A stretch of 44,967 nucleotides of DNA from a virus, in IMG/VR virus record IMGVR_UViG_3300040801_002478, positions 1-44,967 of that record; one strand, 5' to 3'. Made by a program: the position numbers and the translations under genes. Shown here in pieces: positions 29,237 to 38,242 of this stretch (position 1 is the stretch's first letter; each line of letters begins with the position of its first letter). The notes under the pieces are model-generated. The model saw only the letters and a program-made list of their open reading frames with translations, had not been told where the DNA came from and did not search any database.

Positions 29237-32200
29237 ATGGCCATCAAAGACACCGCACTCAATATCGTCATCCGCGCCAAGGACCTCACCAGGGGCACCC
29301 TGGCGAAGTTCCGCAAAGACCTCGACAAGACCGAGGAGAGCGCGGAGCGCGCGAGCAGCGGCCTCAGCAAGCTCGCCACGCGAGCCGGCCAGGCAGTCGC
29401 GGCCTTCGTCGGCTTCGAGACCATCCGACGCAGCATCCTCGCGGTCCTCACCACCGGCGACAAGTTCGAGAAGCTCGGCATCCAGCTCTCCAGCGTCATG
29501 GGCAGCCTGGAGGAGGGCGAACGCGCCACGGCCTGGATCAAGGACTTCACCCGGAACACGCCGCTCCAGCTTGAGCAGGTCACCGAGGCCTTCATCACCC
29601 TCAAGAACTTCGGCCTCGACCCGCAGAACGGCACGCTGCAAGCCATCGTCGACCAGAACGAAAAGCTCGGCGGCGGCTACGAGCGCCTCATCGGCATCAC
29701 CCGGGCCCTCGGCCAGGCGCAGGCCAAGCAGAAGCTCCAAGGCGAGGAAATCCTCCAGCTCGTCGAGCGCGGCGTCCCGGTATGGGCGCTCCTCGCGGAA
29801 GTCACCGGCAAAAGCACCGCCGAACTGAACAAGATGAGCAGCGCCGGCGAACTCGGCACGGACGTCATCAACCAACTCATCCAGGCGATGGGAGAGCAGA
29901 GCACCGGCGCCGCAGCGAAGAACATGAGCACGCTGTCGGGCCTCGTCAGCAACCTCAAGGACACCTGGCAGAACTTCCTCAACACGGTTGCCGAGAGCGG
30001 CGCCCTCGACTACGCCCGGGACCAACTCAAGGCCCTCAGCGACCGCATTGCGGTCCTCGGGGAGAACGGCACCCTCACCCGATGGGCGAAGGAGGCCAGC
30101 GACGCCATCATCGCGCTCGGCCAGGGCATCAAGGCCACCGCAGGCTTCATCGTTTCAGCCCTCCCGGCGATTAAGGCCTTCGGCCTTGCCTGGGCAGCGG
30201 TCAAGCTCAAGAACGTCACAGCGGACCTCCTGGGCCTCGGCGTGCAACTCGGGACGAAGATACCCGAGGGCGCACGCAAGGCGGCCCTGAGCCTCAACGG
30301 CCTCAAGTTCGCCTCCCTGGCCGGCGGCGCGGCGTTTTTCATCACGCAGCTCAACGGCCTCGTCGATGCCTTCCAGCAACTGCGGGCGGCCCGCAAGGCC
30401 CTCGACGACAGCCTCAGCGCCGGCGCCAAGGTCGAGGAGGAGGCGGCCCGGCGCATTCAGCAGTACCAGGAGCAGACCGGCTTCGCCGCGAGCAGCCTGG
30501 ACGACCTCATCGCGGCGCAGGAAAGCGGCATCGCAGTATTCGACGCCGCCAACGAACAGTGGATCACCGGCCGGGACGCCGTGGAGGCCTACAAGGCGAG
30601 CCTGGAGAGCACCGAGGACGCCGTAGAGCAGACCGCCGACACCCTCAGCACCCGGATCGCAGCGGCCGCGGAGAACGTCGTCCGCGAGTTCGCCAAGCTC
30701 CGAGCCGACGGCGACAGCACGGACAAGGCCCTCGACGAAATCTTCAAGGGCCGGGACCTCACGGTCACGCAAGACGTCCTCGCGGTCGTCACGGCGCTAC
30801 AAAGCCTCAAGGATGAGGGGCAGATCACGGCGACCGAGCTAGAGACCGGCCTCGGCGCCGCCCTCAAGAACCTCACCGCCAACGAACTGCGGGCCTTCCA
30901 GATCAACGCCGAGATTGCCTTCGCCGAAGGCCGCATCAACGCGCAGGCCTTCGCCGAGACCATCGACGGCACCGTCAGAGCGGCCCTGGAACGCCTCAGC
31001 GTAGACATCACCAAGGTCGAGACCGGCATCAGCGGCGTCGGCACCAAGGCCATCGCCGACTTCAACCTCATCACGCAGAGCATCGAGAAAACCGGCGCCA
31101 GCGGCGAGCAGCAGGCCGAGAAGGTCAAGGCCGCCTTCCTGGCCGCCTTCGCGCAGATCGAGACCAAGGCCGGCCGGGAGGAGTTGCTCGCGGGCCTGCG
31201 CAACGCCCTCGACGCCGGGATCATCAACCTCAGCGAGTTCAACGCCCTGCTCGACCAGGCAGGGCTCACGGCGCTCGGCACCGAAAAATCCTTCGACCAG
31301 GTCGGGGAGAGCGCCAAGCGCGCCACGAGCAGCGTCCGGGAGCTCGGCCAGGCATCCAGGGAGGCCGGCACGGCAGCCGAGGAGGGCGCAAGCCGGGGAG
31401 GCGGCGCCTACGCCATCATGACCGGCGCCATCCAGGGCTACACGGAGCAGGTCGCCGCCCTCAGCGACGCCACCCGGGCGCGCTTCGTAGACCTCGCCAC
31501 CGGCGTCAAGGGCGCGGGCACGGCCCTAAAGGACGACCTCAACACGCAGCTCGCCGAAGCCAACGCGCGGATCAAGGAGATTCGCCTCCAAGGCCTGCGG
31601 ACCTTCGACGCCACCGGCCTGCAGGGCGCCCTCGGGAAGCTCGGCACGAGCGCCGCGCAGGCGACCAAGGAATTCCTCCAGCAAAAGATCGCCGTCACCG
31701 ACCTCGGCCAAAGCTACGAGAGCGGCGCCATCAGCGCGGAGTCCTTCGTCGTGCGCGCGGAGCAGGCGGTCGGCAACGCCAGGCTCCTCGACCAGGCCAC
31801 CCTCGACCAGTTCCGCGGCCAGATCGCCGCAGCCAGGGCCGAGATGGAGCGCCTGCGCGACAGCACGCAGAGCACGATGGCGAGCCTCCAGGACGAACTC
31901 GACCAACTCCGGGGCAACACCGCGGCCATCGAGGAGCGACGCTTTCAGGCGCGCATCCAGGAACTCGAGGAGCAGCTCGCCTACGCCGAAGCGGTCGGCG
32001 AGGAGCAGAGCATCAGGGCGGCGCAGGAGAGCCTACGGCTGGCGCAGGAGATCAAGCGCGTCAAGGACGCCGAGCGGCAGGCAGCGCAGGCAGAGCGCCG
32101 CGCGCAGCAGCAGGAACGGCTCAAGGCGCAGTCAGGCTTCAACGGCGGGGAAAATTCCCGAAGGGACAGCACCCCGGGCGTACCGTCCAATAACCGAACC

Positions 32201-32317
32201 ATCCGACTAGACCTCCAGAGCAACGGCCAGCCCCTCGCGACGCTCAACGGCGTAGACGAACGCGAAGCCAGGGCGCTCCTCGATGCCCTGGAGCGCGCCG
32301 GCCTCAATCTAGGATAA
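29237..32317 (+). CDS. Tail tape measure protein
   Basis: A 1026-aa protein. The N-terminus has the tape-measure pattern (LNIVIRAKDLTRGTLAKFRK, a hydrophobic AGQAVAAFVGFETI, FEKLGIQLSSVMGSLEEGER, FTRNTPLQLEQVTEAFITLK, GEEILQLVERGVPVWALLAE). Hydrophobic stretches lie at about 292-370, followed by very long helical, Ala/Glu-rich segments and a terminal coiled coil (about 865-985). It sets tail length; at the usual 1.5 angstrom per residue this suggests a tail near 150 nm. A GGGAAAATTCCCGAA motif lies at 32149-32162 within the gene. No tail-assembly chaperone genes precede it. Confidence 0.92.
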   Translation: MAIKDTALNIVIRAKDLTRGTLAKFRKDLDKTEESAERASSGLSKLATRAGQAVAAFVGFETIRRSILAVLTTGDKFEKLGIQLSSVMGSLEEGERATAWIKDFTRNTPLQLEQVTEAFITLKNFGLDPQNGTLQAIVDQNEKLGGGYERLIGITRALGQAQAKQKLQGEEILQLVERGVPVWALLAEVTGKSTAELNKMSSAGELGTDVINQLIQAMGEQSTGAAAKNMSTLSGLVSNLKDTWQNFLNTVAESGALDYARDQLKALSDRIAVLGENGTLTRWAKEASDAIIALGQGIKATAGFIVSALPAIKAFGLAWAAVKLKNVTADLLGLGVQLGTKIPEGARKAALSLNGLKFASLAGGAAFFITQLNGLVDAFQQLRAARKALDDSLSAGAKVEEEAARRIQQYQEQTGFAASSLDDLIAAQESGIAVFDAANEQWITGRDAVEAYKASLESTEDAVEQTADTLSTRIAAAAENVVREFAKLRADGDSTDKALDEIFKGRDLTVTQDVLAVVTALQSLKDEGQITATELETGLGAALKNLTANELRAFQINAEIAFAEGRINAQAFAETIDGTVRAALERLSVDITKVETGISGVGTKAIADFNLITQSIEKTGASGEQQAEKVKAAFLAAFAQIETKAGREELLAGLRNALDAGIINLSEFNALLDQAGLTALGTEKSFDQVGESAKRATSSVRELGQASREAGTAAEEGASRGGGAYAIMTGAIQGYTEQVAALSDATRARFVDLATGVKGAGTALKDDLNTQLAEANARIKEIRLQGLRTFDATGLQGALGKLGTSAAQATKEFLQQKIAVTDLGQSYESGAISAESFVVRAEQAVGNARLLDQATLDQFRGQIAAARAEMERLRDSTQSTMASLQDELDQLRGNTAAIEERRFQARIQELEEQLAYAEAVGEEQSIRAAQESLRLAQEIKRVKDAERQAAQAERRAQQQERLKAQSGFNGGENSRRDSTPGVPSNNRTIRLDLQSNGQPLATLNGVDEREARALLDALERAGLNLG

Positions 32318-32324
32318 GCACCCG

Positions 32325-32723
32325 ATGGCAATCATCCTCGCAGGCATCACGCTCCCCGACGACCTCCAGTGGATCGACGAATTCACCGGGCACGGCGTCG
32401 GGCAGATCATCACGCCGACCCTCACCGGGGCGCTTCTCGTCGAGGAGGCGCAGCAGACCAAAGGCCGGCAGATCACCCTGGAAAGCAACGGCGCCGCCTG
32501 GACGACGCGCAGCACGGTCGAGGCCCTCGCCACCCTGGTCGCCACGCCGCTCGCCCTCGGCGCCACCCTGGCCTTTGAGTGGGCCGACGGCCGCACCTTC
32601 GACGTCGTATTCGACCGGAGCCGGGGCCCAGGCTTCAGAGCCACGGAAGTGCAGCGCCTCGCCGGCGGCATTCAGCAGGCGACGCACCCGTACCTCATCG
32701 AAATCAACCTTCTCACCGCATAA
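32325..32723 (+). CDS. Tail protein (distal tail region)
   Basis: A 132-aa protein (MAIILAGITLPDDLQWIDEF; LTGALLVEEAQQTKGRQITL; TLAFEWADGRTFDVVFDRSR). Its position directly after the tape measure and its beta-rich, Trp-containing sequence agree with small tail-tip proteins of B3/D3112-like siphoviruses. Probably part of the distal tail ring; no family named with certainty. Confidence 0.7.
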   Translation: MAIILAGITLPDDLQWIDEFTGHGVGQIITPTLTGALLVEEAQQTKGRQITLESNGAAWTTRSTVEALATLVATPLALGATLAFEWADGRTFDVVFDRSRGPGFRATEVQRLAGGIQQATHPYLIEINLLTA

Positions 32724-32735
32724 AGGACCACGGCA

Positions 32736-35700
32736 ATGCCAATCACCCCCGCGGACGTCAAGCTCTACGAATCACAAGTCCTCAGCGATGAGGACGACGG
32801 CGGCGGCCGAGCGACCGGCAACGTCATCCAGGACGGCGTCATCAACAACCTGTTCCCCGACATTTCCCGGCTCGACCGGACCCTCGGTGACGTCGCGCTG
32901 CGTAAAGCCTTCCTCGGCATCGACACCGACAACCAGGACGTCTACCTCGGCGCGCACGCCATCATCGTCCAGCCGCCCGCCGACGAACGGGTCTCGGTCG
33001 TCATCTTCGACGCCGGCAGCGAAAACGACGAACGCCTCGACGCGCAGAACCGCATCGAGAGCTACGTCGTGCGAGGCGCCTCCGCGCAATTCGACCTCCT
33101 CGGCAGCCAGTACGAGGGGCAGCGCAGCATCGTCGCCTTCCAGCGGGAGGAGCAGGCCATCCCGGAAGTCGGCGACGTCTACCTCATCGAGAACGCAGCC
33201 AACGGCGACCTCCAATACATCCGCATCACCGAGGTCGAGCACCAGGTCCAGACCTTCACCGTGATCCTCAACCAGACCCCCTTCGACTTTGAGCGGCGGC
33301 GCCTGGACCTCGGCATCAGCAGCACGCTCAAGGTCACCTTCCCCGGCGGCGAGGTTTACCCCGACGGCCCCTTCGGCGACCACGCGGACATCTATCAAAC
33401 CGAGGTCGCAGACGCGGCGCGCTACTGGGGCGTCACCACCAGCACCGAGGAGATCACCAACGGCGACGTCACCATCAACGCGAACAGCATCTACGCCAGC
33501 CTCGTCCCGAGCGCGCAGGCCGAGAGCCCCATCGCCGACGCCTCGTTCTTCACCCGGCCGACCGACCCTCGGATCGCAGCAGCCAGCGACACCACCGAGG
33601 GCTTCAGCCTCAGCTACGTCAGCGCGACCAACGTCATCGGCTACATGCGCCGCCCGGCCGTGCGCGGCACGGTCAGCCTCAGCATCAGCGGCAGCACCTA
33701 CCAGGACAACGACGCAGGCATCCTGGAGCGCATCAGCGGCAGCGCGCCCTGGGCAGAACTCAAGATCAACTACGCCAGCGGCACCATCGAGGGCGTCCGC
33801 ACGAGCGGCACCGGCAGCGGCACGGTCAGCGGGACGATCACCTACCGCAGCGGGGCGCCGTTCAGCGGCCTGCGGCAATCGGTCGCCACGCCCATCACCA
33901 TTAACAACCGGGGCTTCACCTACATCGACACCTTCCCCGAACTCAAGCCGCGCCCGGGCACGATGGTCATCAGCTACATGGCCCTCGGGAAGTGGTACAC
34001 CGTCACCGACAACGGCGCCGGCGTTTTCGAGGGCTTCGGCAGCGGCACCATCAACTTCACCACCGGCACGCTCACCGTGACGCTCGACGCCATGCCCGAC
34101 GTCGGGACGAAAATGATCTTCGAGTGGGTCGCGGACTTCGCCGATGAGGTCACGCAGCGCACCGGCGTCATCGCCGAGAACGGCGAGATTGTCATCACCG
34201 CCGAAAACGCCATCGACCCGGGATCGCTCGTCGTCACCTACACCGCCGGCGTCACGGACTACACCCTCAACGACACGGCAAGCACCGGCATCCTGGCGGG
34301 CGACGGCACCGGCATCATCAACTACAGCACCGGCGAGATTCGCTTCAAGCCCACCATCACGCCCAACGACGCCAGCGGCATCAGCATCGCCTACGACACC
34401 CTCGGCGCGGACACCTACAACGACGCCGCCCCGACCGTGACCGCGGGCACGGCGAGCGGGACGATCCCAGGCGGGCCCTTCAAGCCCGGCACCATCGTCG
34501 CCAAGCTCAACCAGGGCTACCGGACGGCAGGCACCTACGGCACCGCCCGCATCTTTGAGCGCGTCGTCGTCGATGACGGCCTCGGCGGCTGGATCGGCTG
34601 GAACGGCACCATCGACTACACGACCGGCGCCTACACCATCGAGGTCGAGTCCAATTACTCGCGCGACTACCAGCGCACGCGCAGCTATTGGGACAGCAAC
34701 ACTCAGACCCGGGTTTACTACCGGGAGGCCATCAACTACACCCGCTCCACGACACTCAGCGGCCCGATCCTGTTCAACTTCAGCCTTGCCGGCGCAGCAG
34801 GGGCGCCGAACACGGAGAGCATCCCGTACAACGCCATCAGCTTTAAGCTGTTCGACGACTACGAGTCGCTCCTGCCGGGCAGCCTGCGGTTCACCTTCGG
34901 CGGCAAGGACTACATCGACCGCGACGGGATCATCTACACGGACTTCGTGCAGGCCACCGGCGCAGCAACGGCCGTCGGCACCGTCAACTACCAGGACGCC
35001 ACCGTCACCCTCGACGCCTGGCCCGACAACGCCGCGGCCGGCCTGACCATCACGGCGGCCGGCAGCGTGACCGAGACCGTCGTCACGAGTCAGATCAGCT
35101 TCAGAACCGGCGGCGCGCCCCTACGGCCGCAGAGCCTCATCGTCACCGTCACCGACGAGGACGGGAACATCATCAGCGAAACGGCGGCGCTCGACGGCAG
35201 CATCACCGGGCCCAGCGTCGCCGGCACGGTCAACGTCGAGAACGGCGTCGTAGACCTGGAATTCACGGACGGCGTGGACCCGATCTACGTGCACCCCGAG
35301 ACCGGCCGCTACAGCGGCATCGTCCTCAGCTTCCTCCCCCTCGACGCGGACCTCATCGGCCTCGACCCCGTGCGGCTACCAGGCGACGGCAAGGTGCCAG
35401 TGTTCCGCGAGGGCGACGTCATCGTCATCAGCCACACCACGGAAACCGACGCCGGCACCCCGACGGCGGGACAGCAAGTGGTCCTATCGAGAGACCGGCA
35501 AGCGAGCCTCGTCGTCAAAGACGCCAACGGCGTAGAACTCGACCCGGCCATGTACACGGCCAACCTCGTGACCGGCACCGTGACCTTCGCCGACCCGCTC
35601 ACGCTCCAGGACGCAGACCTCAACGCGCTCACGACGCCGCTGGCAATACACGACCGCATCGAGCACATGAGCGTCGTCAACGACGTTCAGATCACCGGCG

Positions 35701-36227
35701 ACCTCAGCTTCATCGCGCCCACGGCGCACACCTTCCCGGTCGGCAGCATCATCAGCAGCGCGAAGGTTTGGGGCGACGTCAACGCGCGCGTCTTTAACTT
35801 CTTCACGCAAAAGACCTGGAACAGCGGCACGCCGAACTGGACCGGCGACCGGATCGGCGACGACACCACGGCTAACTACAATATCGTGGACAACCCCATC
35901 GAGTTCGCCAACAACGGCGCCATCACGGAGAAGTGGGCCCTGGTGTTCACGAGCGCCACGACCTTCAACATCGTCGGCCAGACCCTCGGCGTCATCGGCA
36001 CCGGCAACACGAGCACGGACGTCGCGCCGAACAACCCGAACACCAGCAACCCCTACTTCGTGATGCGGGCGGCCGGCTTCGGAGCAGGCTGGGCAGCCGG
36101 CAACGTCATCCGCTTCGACGCCGAGGGGTGCCTCGCGCCGCTCTGGATAGCGCGAACGGTCCTCAGCGGGAGCAGCACGGAGGACGACGACCAGTTCGTG
36201 CTTCAAGTTAGAGGAGACGCTGACTGA
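32736..36227 (+). CDS. Large tail-tip structural protein with beta repeats
   Basis: A 1163-aa protein. The N-terminal 270 residues (VKLYESQVLSDEDDGGGRAT, LGDVALRKAFLGIDTDNQDV) resemble tail-assembly proteins of Mu-like-headed siphoviruses. The middle carries about six degenerate repeats of the form G-[TI]-[IV]-[ND]-[FY]-x-[TS]-G, for example GTINFTTGTLTVTLDAMPD, GIINYSTGEIRF, GTIDYTTGAYTIEVE and GTVNYQDATVTLDAWPD, spaced by 90-120 residues and probably forming beta domains. The C-terminus (AGFGAGWAAGNVIRFDAEGC) may face the next protein. Probably the tail-tip or central fibre scaffold. It overlaps the next gene by 1 bp. Confidence 0.75.
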   Translation: MPITPADVKLYESQVLSDEDDGGGRATGNVIQDGVINNLFPDISRLDRTLGDVALRKAFLGIDTDNQDVYLGAHAIIVQPPADERVSVVIFDAGSENDERLDAQNRIESYVVRGASAQFDLLGSQYEGQRSIVAFQREEQAIPEVGDVYLIENAANGDLQYIRITEVEHQVQTFTVILNQTPFDFERRRLDLGISSTLKVTFPGGEVYPDGPFGDHADIYQTEVADAARYWGVTTSTEEITNGDVTINANSIYASLVPSAQAESPIADASFFTRPTDPRIAAASDTTEGFSLSYVSATNVIGYMRRPAVRGTVSLSISGSTYQDNDAGILERISGSAPWAELKINYASGTIEGVRTSGTGSGTVSGTITYRSGAPFSGLRQSVATPITINNRGFTYIDTFPELKPRPGTMVISYMALGKWYTVTDNGAGVFEGFGSGTINFTTGTLTVTLDAMPDVGTKMIFEWVADFADEVTQRTGVIAENGEIVITAENAIDPGSLVVTYTAGVTDYTLNDTASTGILAGDGTGIINYSTGEIRFKPTITPNDASGISIAYDTLGADTYNDAAPTVTAGTASGTIPGGPFKPGTIVAKLNQGYRTAGTYGTARIFERVVVDDGLGGWIGWNGTIDYTTGAYTIEVESNYSRDYQRTRSYWDSNTQTRVYYREAINYTRSTTLSGPILFNFSLAGAAGAPNTESIPYNAISFKLFDDYESLLPGSLRFTFGGKDYIDRDGIIYTDFVQATGAATAVGTVNYQDATVTLDAWPDNAAAGLTITAAGSVTETVVTSQISFRTGGAPLRPQSLIVTVTDEDGNIISETAALDGSITGPSVAGTVNVENGVVDLEFTDGVDPIYVHPETGRYSGIVLSFLPLDADLIGLDPVRLPGDGKVPVFREGDVIVISHTTETDAGTPTAGQQVVLSRDRQASLVVKDANGVELDPAMYTANLVTGTVTFADPLTLQDADLNALTTPLAIHDRIEHMSVVNDVQITGDLSFIAPTAHTFPVGSIISSAKVWGDVNARVFNFFTQKTWNSGTPNWTGDRIGDDTTANYNIVDNPIEFANNGAITEKWALVFTSATTFNIVGQTLGVIGTGNTSTDVAPNNPNTSNPYFVMRAAGFGAGWAAGNVIRFDAEGCLAPLWIARTVLSGSSTEDDDQFVLQVRGDAD

Positions 36228-38239
36228 TGGCCTTCATACCGTGGACGCCCGCGGACCTCGACACCGGCCTCAACGCCTGGTTCGACATCAGCGACGCCGC
36301 GAGCATCACCGAAATCAGCGGAGCCGTCAGCGCGCTCGCCGACAAAAGCCCGAACGGCAACACCTACACGCAGGGATCAGCCGCGGCGCGCCCGGTAAAA
36401 ATAGACGCCGAACTCAACGGCCTGCCGGTCCTCCGGTTTGATGGAATCGACGACCACCTCGCGGCACCGGGGCACGTAGACGTCGGCTCCGTCACGATGG
36501 TCATGGTCGCCAAAGTCACGGCATACACCGACAACACCTACTTTTACGTTCAGCGCAGAGCCTCAAACACCGCACCGATTCGCTTCGTCGGCCTGAGCCA
36601 GGGCAACAACAAATTCCGCACGCTCGTCGGCGACAGCGTCGTGCGAGAGATGAACGCGGTCGACCAGAACTGGCACCTTTTCGGCTGGAAGGCGCAAGCA
36701 GGGAATCACGAGGGATTCGTAGACGGCAACCTTGAAACGACCATAGCGAACGCCAGCACCGGCCCCACCGACTACGCAGCCATCGGCGCCTTCGTCGGCA
36801 TCGGAGCAGGGAACTCAGCAACCTACGGATTCCGCGCCCCGGTCGATGTTGCCGAAATCATCATCCTCGACAACGAAACCGAGCGCGAGCGGGTCGAGGG
36901 CTACCTCGCCTGGAAATGGGGCCTTGAGGCGAGCCTCCCCCTAGCGCACCCCTACAAGGACCAGGCGCCGGGAGAGTTCGCAACAGGCGGGCAAGTCACC
37001 GGCACCGTCACCGTCAACGGACAGCCGGCGGTGCGCGACCTCATCGCGATCACCTACGCCAAGCAGGAGATCACCCCGGAGGTCGGCGACCCGTTCGAGC
37101 AGCGCCTGGTCGTCGGAGAAACCACCAGCGCGGAGGACGGCACATACACCCTCAGCACCGGCGCCTTTCTCCAGGAGGTCATCATCTTGGCGATGGAGGA
37201 CTACGGCGCCGAGTGGAAGCCGAACCGCACGCTTGTCGTCGGCGACCGCATCAGGCCGACGCAGCCCAACCAGACCGGATATGTCTACGAGGTCACCATC
37301 GCCGGCAACAGCGGAGCGACGGAGCCAGAAGCCTGGCTAGTGCCCACCGGAGCCATCACGACGATGGATATCGGCACGGCCACAGCGATCGCGCTCCCGA
37401 TGTACTGGAGCCTCGCGCACGCGCCAGTGCTGCCGGAGTCTATTAACCCCACCACGCCGTGGACGCCTACAGACCTCAGCGTGGCGCCGCATCTTTGGGT
37501 TGACGCCAGCGACGAAACGACCGTCCAGCACACCAGCGGAACCGTCAGTGCCTGGAACGACAAGAGCGCCGGCGCCAACAACCTCGCGCTGGCGGGAACC
37601 GGCATCACCACCGGCGCCACCCAGCTCGCCGACAAGAACGTGCTCGACTTTGCCGGCACCGGCCACCTTGCTACAACGCAAATCGCCAAGCCGGCGAATT
37701 TCACGATCATCGCAGTCGCCAGGCTCACCAACCTCACGAAGGCGGTGCAGGGGATTATGGGCGGCGGCCCGGCGAACGGCAGCAGCGCGCTCGGCTGGGG
37801 CAGCATGGTCAACCGCTCCACGGCACAGGGGAAGCTGGAAACCCTTGTCAGCGACGGCACGCTCTACCTCCACAAGCGGACCACCGCGCCGGTCATTGTG
37901 CCGAACACCTGGCAAATGCACTCGATCACCTACACCGGCGGCACCACCATAGAGGCACGGTCGCCAGACGACAGCGAGACAATGGAGGTTTTCATCGACA
38001 ACGGCGCCTCCAGCAACGCCGGGGCGACGCAGCCCTACGCTATCGGCAACCTCGGCAGCTACCTGGCGGGCGCCAACAACGGCTACCTCGCCGGGAGCGT
38101 CGCGGAGGCCCTGGTCATCCCGGCCGCCCTTACGGAAGCCGAGCGGCAGAAGCTGGAGGGCTACCTCGCCCACAAGTGGGGCCTGACTGCGGGGCTTGAT
38201 GCCGGCCATCCCTACAAGACCACGGCGCCCACCGCATAA
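36227..38239 (+). CDS. Tail fibre/receptor-binding candidate with two LamG-like domains
   Basis: A 670-aa protein with a clear internal duplication. Domain 1 (about 6-247) begins WTPADLDTGLNAWFDISDAA and ends VEGYLAWKWGLEASLPLAHP. Domain 2 (about 405-669) begins WTPTDLSVAPHLWVDASDET and ends LEGYLAHKWGLTAGLDAGHP. Both fit concanavalin/LamG-like sandwiches, which in phage tails bind glycans. Between them lie a carboxypeptidase-regulatory-like beta domain (VTGTVTVNGQPAVRDLIAIT) and a small WKPNRTLVVGDRIRPTQPNQ module typical of carbohydrate-binding phage proteins. The best host-recognition candidate in the window. Base composition is slightly less GC-rich than its neighbours, as expected for exchanged fibre genes. 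Confidence 0.75.
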   Translation: MAFIPWTPADLDTGLNAWFDISDAASITEISGAVSALADKSPNGNTYTQGSAAARPVKIDAELNGLPVLRFDGIDDHLAAPGHVDVGSVTMVMVAKVTAYTDNTYFYVQRRASNTAPIRFVGLSQGNNKFRTLVGDSVVREMNAVDQNWHLFGWKAQAGNHEGFVDGNLETTIANASTGPTDYAAIGAFVGIGAGNSATYGFRAPVDVAEIIILDNETERERVEGYLAWKWGLEASLPLAHPYKDQAPGEFATGGQVTGTVTVNGQPAVRDLIAITYAKQEITPEVGDPFEQRLVVGETTSAEDGTYTLSTGAFLQEVIILAMEDYGAEWKPNRTLVVGDRIRPTQPNQTGYVYEVTIAGNSGATEPEAWLVPTGAITTMDIGTATAIALPMYWSLAHAPVLPESINPTTPWTPTDLSVAPHLWVDASDETTVQHTSGTVSAWNDKSAGANNLALAGTGITTGATQLADKNVLDFAGTGHLATTQIAKPANFTIIAVARLTNLTKAVQGIMGGGPANGSSALGWGSMVNRSTAQGKLETLVSDGTLYLHKRTTAPVIVPNTWQMHSITYTGGTTIEARSPDDSETMEVFIDNGASSNAGATQPYAIGNLGSYLAGANNGYLAGSVAEALVIPAALTEAERQKLEGYLAHKWGLTAGLDAGHPYKTTAPTA

Positions 38240-38242
38240 AAC

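Noticed and set aside
32772-33878. Minus-strand ORF of 368 aa opposite the tail-tip gene
   Set aside because: Low-complexity Asp/Val/Ala composition; no motif. Unlike the intein antisense gene it has neither HTH nor nuclease features.
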